Assembly (NCBI RefSeq): GCF_946221515.1
Contig: NZ_CAMJVK010000034.1
Span: 1-15,805 of the forward strand
Length of the DNA stretch: 15,805 nt
Origin: an uncultured Fenollaria sp.
Lineage (GTDB): Bacteria > Bacillota > Clostridia > Tissierellales > Peptoniphilaceae
Direction: 5' to 3'
Shown: positions 1-7,438 of the stretch, one piece after another
Numbering within the stretch: the stretch's first letter is position 1
Layout of the letters: each line of letters starts with the position of its first letter
Program-made: the position numbers and the translations under genes
Notes under the pieces: generated by a model
Database searches by the model: none
Told to the model about the DNA's origin: nothing
What the model saw: only the letters and a program-made list of their open reading frames with translations

Positions 1-1478
1 ACTTGCGCACGAACAAGTCTTTGAAGTCCTGTCCAAGATAGTAAACCAAGTATAATCATGATCATAAAGATCTTTTGGTCGGCAGTCATTGTTTGGCCAA
101 CAAGTGCTGATAGTATCATTGCAAATGGTAGGAATGGTAGTGAGCCTATCATTTCAGCAACCCTTTGTAGAACGTTATCAACCCAGCCGCCAACGAAGCC
201 TGAAATACCACCAACGATTACGCCGATGATAGTTGAAATAATAACTGCGATAGCACCTATAGTCATAGATTTTCTACCACCGTTAAGAATTCTGTTCCAG
301 ATGTCTCTACCTAGGTCGTCAGTACCTAATAGGTAACCTTTATGACCGTAGCTGTGCATCTTGCCTGATTGATCCTTTACGTGTGTTTGATAGAAGCCTG
401 TGTATATTTCATCTACTTTTTTGCCTCTTAAATCAGCTGGAACATCTAATTGTCCTAATGAGTTTGATCCCCATTCTTGAATAGTATCATCTTTTAACTT
501 AGCAAGGTATGAATATCTTTGTCCATAAATATTCTTAACATTGCCATCAATATTTTCAGGAACTTCCCACTCACCAGTAGTAGTTGGGTTACCCCACATA
601 TAAATTTTACCTGATTCTCCAACAGCTACGAATGTGTTGTATGAAGATGCTAAGTCCACAACTTTTTCATCTATTTCAGGAATCTTTGATAAACCTGATT
701 CTTGAGCACCTAAGTGAACAACTTTACCATCTTTAGTGATAGCGCAAGCTGTATTAGGGTTAGGGGCAATCTTAGCTATATTACCTTGATATTCATGACC
801 TTCCTTGTAGTCATTAACTCCCATATTACCCCAAGCGTATGTGTCTCCATCTTCATCTATAGCATAAGATACTTGGTCAGATGCTGCTATGTCAACAATC
901 TTAGTACCCATTAATTCTGCTGGAGCTTTAGCTTGTTGAAGTCTGTTGTTACCCCAACCAAGAACTTTACCGTCCTCAGTAAGTGCAATTACGTGGTCAG
1001 TACCACAAGCTAATTTAACAATATTCTTTCCTTCTTTTTTAACTTCCTTAGGTATTTTTCTAATGTCTACTTTTTTAGAGATATTAGTTTTACCCCAAAC
1101 AAAAATCTTACCATTGTCATCAACTGCAGCACTAAATGTAGATCCTACGCTTAAAGCTTTGACATTCTTAAGTCCATCTGGAAGTGGAAGTATATCAAAA
1201 CCTGGAGCAATATTTGCTTGTGTTGTTTCAACATATGATAAATCTAAAGGATTGAAAAGTGGTCCTATTAAAACTAATAAGAATATACCTAAGAAGATAA
1301 AAAATGCAGTCATTGCTACTTTATTTGAAATGAATACATTTAGTATGGTTCTAAAAGGAGTTTGAATATCATCCTCAATCATAACATCTTTCTTTTTATC
1401 TTTCTTTTTAAATAATCCTTTTTCTTTTTTAGGAGGTATTTGTTTTGTGTCTTTTAAGTCTTTATTATCTTTTTCCAT
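1..1478 (-). CDS. oppC: Oligopeptide ABC transporter permease OppC with an inserted RCC1-like beta-propeller (partial, C-terminus off the left edge)
   Basis: This is the second membrane subunit of a peptide importer. I read 492 codons from ATG 1478 to the window edge with no stop. Residues 1-50 are a lysine-rich cytoplasmic tail with the OppC_N-type stretch TPFRTILNVFISNKVAMTAF. A membrane helix follows at about 52-73, ending GPLFNP. A normal OppC soon reaches its LGTDxLGRD motif, but here that motif (LLGTDDLGRD) lies at 383-392. About 300 residues with seven RCC1-like repeats fill the gap. After it come the usual membrane helices and the start of the EAA loop (SWTGLQRLVRAQ). By OppC topology the insert is extracytoplasmic. 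AGGAGG at 1484-1489 lies 5 nt before the start and overlaps the TAG stop of oppB. The frame is continuous, so this is a fusion and not a broken gene. The family call is firm; the role of the insert is unknown. Confidence 0.93.
   Translation of the reverse strand, partial: MEKDNKDLKDTKQIPPKKEKGLFKKKDKKKDVMIEDDIQTPFRTILNVFISNKVAMTAFFIFLGIFLLVLIGPLFNPLDLSYVETTQANIAPGFDILPLPDGLKNVKALSVGSTFSAAVDDNGKIFVWGKTNISKKVDIRKIPKEVKKEGKNIVKLACGTDHVIALTEDGKVLGWGNNRLQQAKAPAELMGTKIVDIAASDQVSYAIDEDGDTYAWGNMGVNDYKEGHEYQGNIAKIAPNPNTACAITKDGKVVHLGAQESGLSKIPEIDEKVVDLASSYNTFVAVGESGKIYMWGNPTTTGEWEVPENIDGNVKNIYGQRYSYLAKLKDDTIQEWGSNSLGQLDVPADLRGKKVDEIYTGFYQTHVKDQSGKMHSYGHKGYLLGTDDLGRDIWNRILNGGRKSMTIGAIAVIISTIIGVIVGGISGFVGGWVDNVLQRVAEMIGSLPFLPFAMILSALVGQTMTADQKIFMIMIILGLLSWTGLQRLVRAQ
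333..1163 (-). repeat. Seven RCC1/BLIP-II-like repeats encoded inside oppC
   Basis: Repeat units begin at about residues 106, 154, 195, 234, 273, 314 and 355 of OppC, a period of 39-48 residues. Each follows the pattern hydrophobic-x-x-(I/L)-x-x-G/S, then an Ala or Val strand, then a DGK-type turn, then (W/L/Y)G. Examples are VDDNGKIFVWGKTN, LTEDGKVLGWGNN, IDEDGDTYAWGN, VGESGKIYMWGN and IQEWGSNSLGQLDVPADL. Most units end in a VPxxL-like strand. The seventh unit is short (355-382) and runs straight into LLGTDD, while an unpaired strand of the VPxxL type (ILPLPDGLKN) precedes the first. This is the arrangement expected for a closed seven-bladed propeller in which the N-terminal strand completes the last blade. 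The repeats are read directly; the fold is inferred from the RCC1/BLIP-II family. Confidence 0.85.
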
Positions 1479-1487
1479 ATTAACCTC

Positions 1488-2474
1488 CTAATTTTCTACT
1501 CTAACTCTAGGGTCAACTAAACCGTATGTCAAGTCTGTAATTAAGTTACCTAATAGAGTTATTATAATATAGAACAATTGAATAGCAAGTGCTAAGTCAT
1601 AGTCCTTTTTATTTAAAGCGTCTATGTAGAACTTACCCATACCATTTAAATTAAACATTGATTCAATAATTAGTGATCCTGAGAATATACTCATAAACCA
1701 ACCAACTATAAGTGTAACTACTGGTAATAAAGCATTTCTCCACGCATGCGAATAGATTACAGTCTTTTCTTTCAAACCCTTTGCTCTTGCAGTCTTAATA
1801 TAATCCATGCTCAAAGCGTCATCCATAGCAGCTCTGACATATCTTGTCATACCGCCTAGTGAGCCTACTGTCATGATTATAAGAGGTAGTGCAATATGCT
1901 TGAAGATGTCAAGTGTATCTTTAATACCTGTATAATTCTTTCCTGCAGTTCTCATACCACTTACAGGGAACCATTGTAACTTAACACTAAAGATGTAAAT
2001 AAACAATAGTGCAGTAATAAATACTGGTATAGAATAACCTATAACAGTTAATACTTGTGTTACTTGGTCGAAAACTGAATTCTTTTTAACCGCACATGCT
2101 ATACCAAGTGGTATAGTAATGCCAAGACCTATAATTATTGCAAAAATGTTAATAAATATAGTAAGTTTTAAAGGTTCTTGTACAACGTTAACAACCTTAT
2201 CTTTATAAACTCTTGAGTCACCTAAGTCGCCTTGTAGTAGTCTACCAAGCCACTTTCCATATCTAACTATCATAGGATCGTCAAGACCGTATTGTTTTCT
2301 TAAATCTTGATATCTCTTATTGTACTCTTCTACTTTTAATTGTGCCTTCATTGGTTCAAGCTCAGCTCTAGCCGGGTCTGAAGGTATCATGTTATATAAG
2401 AAGAAAAGCAAAATAGACATAACAAAAAATACGAATACCATGTAAAGTATTCTTTTTATAACATATTTTCCCAT
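1488..2474 (-). CDS. oppB: Oligopeptide ABC transporter permease OppB
   Basis: OppB forms one half of the membrane channel of the peptide importer and pairs with OppC. The 328-residue product has the usual OppB layout: MGKYVIKRILYMVFVFF as the first helix, then the conserved MIPSDPA, a large external loop, and four to five further helices. The EAA loop (ARAKGLKEKTVIYSHAWRNA), which contacts the ATPases, lies about two thirds along. The C-terminus LTYGLVDPRVR is typical. The frame is open further upstream to 2531, but three ATG codons stand in a row at 2472-2480 behind AAGGTGG (2481-2487). The third, at 2474, has a 6-nt spacing and gives the standard N-terminus, so I chose it. The gene ends 9 nt before oppC, and its TAG stop overlaps the oppC ribosome binding site. 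Confidence 0.95.
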   Translation of the reverse strand: MGKYVIKRILYMVFVFFVMSILLFFLYNMIPSDPARAELEPMKAQLKVEEYNKRYQDLRKQYGLDDPMIVRYGKWLGRLLQGDLGDSRVYKDKVVNVVQEPLKLTIFINIFAIIIGLGITIPLGIACAVKKNSVFDQVTQVLTVIGYSIPVFITALLFIYIFSVKLQWFPVSGMRTAGKNYTGIKDTLDIFKHIALPLIIMTVGSLGGMTRYVRAAMDDALSMDYIKTARAKGLKEKTVIYSHAWRNALLPVVTLIVGWFMSIFSGSLIIESMFNLNGMGKFYIDALNKKDYDLALAIQLFYIIITLLGNLITDLTYGLVDPRVRVEN

Positions 2475-2502
2475 CATCATCCACCTTATCTGTATTTTTA
2501 TA

Positions 2503-2526
2503 GAAGGCAATATTTCTATTGCCTTC
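2503..2526 (-). ncRNA. Intercistronic hairpin between oppA and oppB
   Basis: On the transcribed strand GAAGGCAATA is followed by the loop GAAA and then TATTGCCTTC, a perfect 10-bp stem closed by a GNRA-type tetraloop. It lies between the oppA stop (2558) and the oppB ribosome binding site. The sequence after it (TATAAAAATACAG) has no U-tract, so it is not a standard terminator. Hairpins at this position commonly protect the abundant binding-protein mRNA from 3' decay. That role is an inference here. Confidence 0.7.
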
Positions 2527-2557
2527 CACAAAATGTTTTTTTAAATTTTAATGTTTA

Positions 2558-4513
2558 CTATTCTGTTACCCAAGCATCTAGTATAGTTGCTGTTAAGCCC
2601 TTCATTTCTGAAGTTTCCCAATGTTGAAGTTTTGAGTTGTAGAAGTCATGGTATTGGTTAGAGTATAGTGGTAGGTCAGGAAGCATTTCGTTCCATCTTG
2701 TTACGAATTTAACGAAGTTGTCCTTAAATACGTCTCTTTGATCTGGAGAGATCATTACCATGTCTGTAGCAGCTTGTTCTAGTTCTTTATCGAAGATGAA
2801 GTTAGTGTTGTAACCCATATCGATAAGTTCTTGTTTAGTAGAATAAGTGTATTTTTGGTCATACCATGGAGTGAAGCCTGTAGCTAAGTTGAACATGTTA
2901 TATGTTGGAACTCCATATTTAGCATCTTGTGATGCATCTCTGTATAACCAGTTTAGTAATTCGTCAAAGCTCATTGCGTCTCTTTGAATCTTGATACCTG
3001 CTTTTACAAGGTCAGGGTTTTCAGCTAGTTTAACAACTAGTAGGTCAGATACGTCGTTGTTTTCAGTAGATGCCCATTTGATTTCAAGTGGCATTAACTT
3101 ACCGTCATCCATCTTTTTGTATCTTGTTCCGTCGCCTTCTTTGTATTCAGCGCCTGATTCGTTTAGAGTAAAGCCAACTTGTTCCAATAATTCAACAGCC
3201 TTAGCTGGGTCATATGGATATGAGTTAAGCTTTTCATCAAGTTCTTTCTTTGTTTCTTGGAAGAACCATTGAGCTGTACCATAAGGTCCGTTTACAACAG
3301 AACCATATCCGCCTGTAAATTGTTTAGCGAAATCGTTTCTGTCTAGTAAGTAAGCAAGTGCTTGTCTTACTTCAACGAATTGAGTTGGTCCAACGTCGCA
3401 AGAGAATGCGATCTTACCATAACCAGCTCTTGGATAATCTGTGTAAGCAAAGCCTTCATCTTCTGTTAAGTCCATACCAGCGTTGATTGTCTTACCATCA
3501 CCGATTTTATTGATTATATCAACACCACCAGTTTTTAAGTCGTCGATTTGTGTAGCTTGAGTTATCTTCTTAAGAATAACCTTTGAAATTAGAGGTTTTC
3601 TACCCACTCTATCTCCTTGGAAATTAGGGTTGATAACCATAGTTGCTAATTGTTGTGCTTCGTCATAATTTTCTAACATATATGGACCGCTTGAAGGAAG
3701 AGTCTTTCTGTCTCTTGCAGCTTTAACTGCATTCTTGAACTCTTCTGTATTAATATCTTCAACAAAGTAACATCCATCGCCGTCATCTTTAATGTCTACT
3801 TCTTTACCTAACCAAAATTCTAGATCTTCTGGACCTGCTGATACAGAGTTTAATTCATAGAAATATGGTGTATTTTCAGGATTAATAGTTGCTGAGAAAG
3901 TGTAATCATCAATTAGGTGAACACCTTCAAATTCTTTCTTTTCGCCTTTACTAAATGCATCGTAACCAACTAGGTCGATACCTGAAGTGTTTTTACCACC
4001 GCAGAAGTCTGGACCGATAAGTCTTGAAGCCCATAGTAAAGTTCCTGCTACATAGTTCTTTGCTGTGATTTCTTTACCGTCAGCAAATTTAAGACCTTGT
4101 TTGATTGTGAATGTGTAAGTCTTTGATCCGTCTTCGTGTTCTTTAATATCATACTTTTCAACGATAGAATCATCAATTACGTATTCACCTTCGTCAGTTT
4201 GATCAACTGTACCGTAACCAGATACTAAACGTCTAACGTCAGCATCTGATGCGTTGTTTTGCCATACTCCTGAGAAGTCTCCACTCATTTCAGTAGTAGT
4301 ACCAATGATTAATTGGCCACTTGGTTCACTTGGTCTTTCAGCTGTTTCGTCATCTGATGGTTCTTCATCAGTATTTTCGTCTTCAGCTGGTGCGTCTGTT
4401 TCAGTACCTGGTTCTTCTGGTTCTTCATCAGTCTTCTTACCGCATGCAAATGCGAAAGCTGATAATACCATAGAAAGTACTAGTAAAAACACTAATGTCT
4501 TTTTAAGTTTCAT
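2558..4513 (-). CDS. oppA: Oligopeptide-binding lipoprotein OppA (SBP_bac_5 family)
   Basis: This is the extracytoplasmic receptor that captures oligopeptides and delivers them to OppB/OppC. The N-terminus MKLKKTLVFLLVLSMVLSAF is a signal peptide ending in the lipobox AFAC, so Cys24 should be lipidated after cleavage. Residues about 27-66 form a flexible linker very rich in Glu, Asp, Pro and Thr. The family 5 solute-binding fold follows, with landmarks such as YTFTIKQGLKFADGKEITAK, VRQALAYLLDRNDFA and YDPAKAVELLEQVGF. At 651 residues it is longer than the usual 500-600, mainly because of the linker. The start at 4513 has AAGGGGG (4521-4527) 7 nt upstream. It is the first gene of the opp operon. 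The exact substrate (peptide, nickel or other) cannot be read from sequence; peptide is the default for this operon order. Confidence 0.93.
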   Translation of the reverse strand: MKLKKTLVFLLVLSMVLSAFAFACGKKTDEEPEEPGTETDAPAEDENTDEEPSDDETAERPSEPSGQLIIGTTTEMSGDFSGVWQNNASDADVRRLVSGYGTVDQTDEGEYVIDDSIVEKYDIKEHEDGSKTYTFTIKQGLKFADGKEITAKNYVAGTLLWASRLIGPDFCGGKNTSGIDLVGYDAFSKGEKKEFEGVHLIDDYTFSATINPENTPYFYELNSVSAGPEDLEFWLGKEVDIKDDGDGCYFVEDINTEEFKNAVKAARDRKTLPSSGPYMLENYDEAQQLATMVINPNFQGDRVGRKPLISKVILKKITQATQIDDLKTGGVDIINKIGDGKTINAGMDLTEDEGFAYTDYPRAGYGKIAFSCDVGPTQFVEVRQALAYLLDRNDFAKQFTGGYGSVVNGPYGTAQWFFQETKKELDEKLNSYPYDPAKAVELLEQVGFTLNESGAEYKEGDGTRYKKMDDGKLMPLEIKWASTENNDVSDLLVVKLAENPDLVKAGIKIQRDAMSFDELLNWLYRDASQDAKYGVPTYNMFNLATGFTPWYDQKYTYSTKQELIDMGYNTNFIFDKELEQAATDMVMISPDQRDVFKDNFVKFVTRWNEMLPDLPLYSNQYHDFYNSKLQHWETSEMKGLTATILDAWVTE

Positions 4514-4582
4514 TAATATTCCCCCTTAAATTTTTTTCATATAATAACGGCTATATGTTACATATATATTACAACATTTTTG
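4514..4582 (-). promoter_or_regulatory. Presumed opp operon promoter and leader region
   Basis: This AT-rich gap lies between the deoC terminator and oppA, so the opp promoter should be here. A TATTAT box at 4541-4546 on the minus strand could be a -10 element, but no good -35 lies at the right distance. The location is supported by context, not by clear boxes. Confidence 0.35.
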
Positions 4583-4630
4583 AAAAAATTGCAAGCTTTT
4601 TTTATAAAAATTCATAAATGAGCTTGCAAT
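4583..4630 (-). terminator. Rho-independent terminator after deoC
   Basis: On the minus strand ATTGCAAGCT (4621-4630) pairs perfectly with AGCTTGCAAT (4588-4597) and is followed by TTTTTT. The 23-nt interior is AT-rich and can extend the stem (TTTAT with ATAAA). It closes the hflX-deoC operon before oppA. Confidence 0.8.
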
Positions 4631-4646
4631 TAATATTTATCTACTA

Positions 4647-5294
4647 TTAAATTTCTTTGTAATTTATAATTTCCAAACCATGTGAAGTCCCGATAACATC
4701 GGCGCCTGCATCGATAAATTCTAATGCAGTTTTGTAATCAGAAATTCCTCCTGAGGCTTTTATTTTTATTTTTCCATCGAAGTTTTCTTTTATAAATTTT
4801 ACGTCATCTAATTTTGCTCCAGATTTCGAAAATCCTGTTGATGTCTTCACGTAATCAACACCGTTATCGACCAAAATACTTGTTATAAAATATATATCTT
4901 CCTTATTAAGGAAAGAAGTTTCTATTATAAATTTTAATATATGTGACTTAGTATTCTTTCTTAGATTATTTACCTCTTTACTTAGATAGTCATAGTCTCT
5001 CATCTTGATTCTTCCGATGTTCGAAACAATATCTAAATCGTCTGCTCCGTTTTTAATCGCATCTTTTGCTTCAAATATTTTTGCCTCTGTAGATGCATAT
5101 CCATTAGGAAATGATATCACTGTAGTGAGGTAAATATTTTGCAAGTTTTTACGAGCGACTTGCAAAAACGATGGCGCTATACATATGGATCTGAACTTAT
5201 ATTTTCTTTGCTCTTCTACAAGCTTTATAATATCAGCCTCACTTGCGTCCTGTTTTAAATTTGTTTGATCTATAAATTTAGCTATACCTAACAT
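4647..5294 (-). CDS. deoC: Deoxyribose-phosphate aldolase DeoC
   Basis: This cytoplasmic enzyme splits 2-deoxyribose 5-phosphate into acetaldehyde and glyceraldehyde 3-phosphate, the last step in salvage of deoxynucleoside sugars. The 215-residue TIM-barrel protein shows the family motifs: FIDQTNLK at the N-terminus (usually IDHTLLK), Asp88 in DDLDIV, the Schiff-base Lys150 in VKTSTGF, and the second catalytic lysine, Lys179, in KASGGI. The phosphate-binding end reads GTSHG. The motif usually seen as VIGFPLG is VISFPNG here. An in-frame TAA directly upstream fixes the ATG at 5294. The only ribosome-binding-like sequence (AAGGGAG) is about 13 nt upstream and inside the end of the previous gene, so translation is probably coupled to that gene (9-nt gap). 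It is the last gene of the six-gene operon. Confidence 0.95.
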   Translation of the reverse strand: MLGIAKFIDQTNLKQDASEADIIKLVEEQRKYKFRSICIAPSFLQVARKNLQNIYLTTVISFPNGYASTEAKIFEAKDAIKNGADDLDIVSNIGRIKMRDYDYLSKEVNNLRKNTKSHILKFIIETSFLNKEDIYFITSILVDNGVDYVKTSTGFSKSGAKLDDVKFIKENFDGKIKIKASGGISDYKTALEFIDAGADVIGTSHGLEIINYKEI

Positions 5295-5303
5295 TTATGA
5301 ATT

Positions 5304-5978
5304 TTATACTCCCTTCTTCTTCATTTTACTACTACACCTTGCTACGTAATAAAAGCTGCAAATATGAATTACAAATATCGATATTGTGTAGTAAGCCAAG
5401 ATTTTTATAAAACCAGACACAAAGAATTCTTCTGGCATTAGTCTTATTAAAAGGTCTGTCTTTGGATCAAGTTGCCACAAATCGTTTTTGAAGAAAATCT
5501 CGTGAAACTTCACAAAGGCTCCTTGAAAGTCTGTTAGATACAAGATGCCAAAGAATAATGGAACTAAATATCCTATAAACAAAGTGTTTCTTAGTTCTTT
5601 AAACTTAAATACATTAATTTTCTTCCAAGCATATAGCATTATAATGATTAAAGTTATTATTGCAGCTACTATCTTTATCGTGTTTATTGTCTTATATATG
5701 CCTCTTACATCTCTCATGTGGCTTATCTCTTTATCATTTAAACCTATAAGGCTTAGGTGCTCATCGCCATTAAGCCCTCTTAGGTAGCCTGCTATGACTT
5801 TTGAAGCAACTAAGACTTCATCTTCGGTCCTGTCGATGTAATCAAAGCTATACATGTGTTTGGCGCACATGTATACAGCATTTTCATCGTAAGAAACTGT
5901 TTGAATTGCTTGACATAATATAAGTGCTATTATATTTAAAGTCAATATAATAGCAACTGATAATTTCATATTCTTCAT
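5304..5978 (-). CDS. DUF1461 / TIGR01906 family integral membrane protein, function unknown
   Basis: This 224-residue membrane protein has four predicted helices: about 7-27, 100-118, 132-150 and 190-212. A large soluble loop lies between helices 1 and 2, and a shorter one between 3 and 4. The second loop carries the family signature, an FHEIFFKNDLW block followed by LDPKTDLLIRLMPEEFF. The first loop contains HMRDV, also typical. I recognise the family from these motifs; it has no established function. The C-terminus is basic (KMKKKGV), which suggests a cytoplasmic end. The start ATG follows the yebC stop by 1 nt with only a weak AGAAG site, so translation is probably coupled to yebC. A second ATG three codons in (5969) is possible. 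Confidence 0.85.
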   Translation of the reverse strand: MKNMKLSVAIILTLNIIALILCQAIQTVSYDENAVYMCAKHMYSFDYIDRTEDEVLVASKVIAGYLRGLNGDEHLSLIGLNDKEISHMRDVRGIYKTINTIKIVAAIITLIIIMLYAWKKINVFKFKELRNTLFIGYLVPLFFGILYLTDFQGAFVKFHEIFFKNDLWQLDPKTDLLIRLMPEEFFVSGFIKILAYYTISIFVIHICSFYYVARCSSKMKKKGV

Positions 5979-5979
5979 T

Positions 5980-6702
5980 TTAATCTTCTAAATTGTGTGA
6001 TACGCTTTGAACGTCATCTGATTCTTCTAGGTCATCAACCATCTTTTCAAACTTAATTGCTTGTTCTTCGTCAAGTTTAACTGTTGTTTGAGGTATGTTT
6101 GATATATCGAAATCACTTAGCTTATATCCTCTGTCCTTTAAGCCTTCAACAACTTGGTTAAAGTCTTCAACAGCTGTGTAGATTTCATAACCTTCTTCAT
6201 ATGCTTTAAAATCTTCTGCTCCTAAATCAATTGCGTCCATAGTTAATGTATCTTCATCAACTGATCCGTCGTTTTCGATAGCGATAAAGCCTTTTTTATC
6301 GAATAGATATGATACGCAGCCTGTTGTTCCTAAGTTTCCGCCGTGCTTATCAAAGGCGTGTCTTACGTCTGAAGCAGTTCTGTTTCTGTTATCTGTTAAG
6401 CACTCAACGATAACAGCAACGCCGCCTATGCCGTAGCCTTCGTAAGTAACGTTCTCGTAATTAGCATCGCCTTCGCCACCTTCACCTTTTTTGATAGCTC
6501 TCTCGATGTTGTCATTAGGCATGTTTTCAGCCTTAGCCTTTTCAATAGCTGACTTAAGTGATGGGTTAAATTCTGGATTTGATCCACCTTCCTTAACCGC
6601 TACCGTGATGTATCTAGCTAGCTTTGTAAATACTGATGCTCTTCTTTGGTCTTCCTTACCCTTTTTAGCTTTTATTGTTTTCCATTTTGAATGTCCTGAC
6701 AT
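5980..6702 (-). CDS. yebC: YebC/PmpR family translation factor
   Basis: The family signature SGHSKWKTIKAKKGKEDQRR opens the protein. It is followed by FTKLARYITVAVKEGG, NPSLKSAIEKAKAENMPNDN and IERAIKKGEGG. The middle part, YEGYGIGGVAVIVECLTDN, is equally typical. The length of 240 residues is standard. The family was long annotated as a transcriptional regulator; more recent work shows members helping ribosomes past proline-rich stretches. AGGAGG at 6709-6714 lies 6 nt before ATG 6702 and overlaps the nadE TAG stop by two bases. It is the fourth gene of the operon led by hflX. I see nothing truncated or unusual in it. Confidence 0.96.
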   Translation of the reverse strand: MSGHSKWKTIKAKKGKEDQRRASVFTKLARYITVAVKEGGSNPEFNPSLKSAIEKAKAENMPNDNIERAIKKGEGGEGDANYENVTYEGYGIGGVAVIVECLTDNRNRTASDVRHAFDKHGGNLGTTGCVSYLFDKKGFIAIENDGSVDEDTLTMDAIDLGAEDFKAYEEGYEIYTAVEDFNQVVEGLKDRGYKLSDFDISNIPQTTVKLDEEQAIKFEKMVDDLEESDDVQSVSHNLED

Positions 6703-6712
6703 TTTATTCCTC

Positions 6713-7438
6713 CTAATAAATGTTTTTAAAATAATCTATATCCACTCTCTTATGCTGAGTTGAATTATATAGCTTTTTTATTCTTTCTTCTTTTTCTTGG
6801 CCAATGGCCTTGCCCTCAAAATATTTTTCAATATCGTCATATGAAACGCCTAGCTCGTCCTCATCGCTTTGGCCCTTCCATAGCCCTGCCGATGGTTTTT
6901 TATTAATTATTTCATCTGGCACGCCTAAAACTTTGGCAATTTCATAAACTTCGCTCTTGTAAAAATCTCTAAGTAAATATATATCGCAAGCGCTGTCCGC
7001 CCATTTAGTGAAGTAACCTACTAGGTACTCGCTCTTGTTTGATGAGCCGGCTACCATGTATGATAAATTTTGTCCATATAGATAAAGATTTGTCATCCTA
7101 AGCCTTGGCTTTACATTGGATAAGCTCATCTTTGAAAATCCTTCTGCTTTAGCATTTTCCACAAAGTCATCATAAGTACTAGTTAAATCAACTCTGCTAG
7201 TCTTAATACCAAGTTTATCTGCTACTAATTTTGCATCTACTTCGTCTTCTTCAAGTGAGTGTATCGGCATCACTATGCCTAAGTGATCATCACCAAAAGC
7301 AAGTTTTGATAGACCCGCGACAACTGCCGAGTCAACGCCGCCCGAAAGCCCGAAAACCGCTCCTTTTAAGCCGGTCTTGTCCCTTTTATCTCTTAGCCAA
7401 GATACCATATCTTGGACTATCTTTTCATAATCTTTCAA
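6713..7438 (-). CDS. nadE: NH3-dependent NAD+ synthetase NadE
   Basis: This enzyme carries out the last step of NAD synthesis, converting nicotinic acid adenine dinucleotide to NAD with ATP and ammonia. The ATP-pyrophosphatase P-loop is at residues 32-37 (SGGVDS). VKPRLRMTNLYLYGQ, GSSNKSEYLVGYFTK and KPSAGLWKGQSDEDELG follow in the expected order. There is no glutaminase domain, so it should need free ammonia. The length of 241 residues fits the short form. A block usually written GDGGVDI is ADSACDI here. The start is a TTG at 7438, directly after the yigZ stop, with AAAGGA-like sequence about 11 nt upstream. The alternative ATG ten codons later would cut into the first helix, so I prefer TTG. 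Its TAG stop overlaps the yebC ribosome binding site. Confidence 0.95.
   Translation of the reverse strand: MKDYEKIVQDMVSWLRDKRDKTGLKGAVFGLSGGVDSAVVAGLSKLAFGDDHLGIVMPIHSLEEDEVDAKLVADKLGIKTSRVDLTSTYDDFVENAKAEGFSKMSLSNVKPRLRMTNLYLYGQNLSYMVAGSSNKSEYLVGYFTKWADSACDIYLLRDFYKSEVYEIAKVLGVPDEIINKKPSAGLWKGQSDEDELGVSYDDIEKYFEGKAIGQEKEERIKKLYNSTQHKRVDIDYFKNIY

Noticed and set aside
333..1247. RCC1 insert in oppC as a sign of a broken gene, frameshift or mobile element
   Set aside because: The frame is open on both sides, the joins fall at a loop, and there are no flanking repeats or transposase remains.
946..1365. Plus-strand open frame of 139 codons across the start of oppC
   Set aside because: It is antisense to the oppC reading, has no ribosome binding site, and its protein has no family features. 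The minus-strand frame gives RCC1 repeats and an OppC N-terminus.
2503..2526. oppA-oppB hairpin as a rho-independent terminator
   Set aside because: No U-tract follows the stem on the transcribed strand, and oppB and oppC have no other promoter in the gap.
2475..2531. Upstream extension of oppB to 2531
   Set aside because: The extra residues come from the hairpin and the ribosome binding site, and the start after AAGGTGG gives the normal N-terminus.
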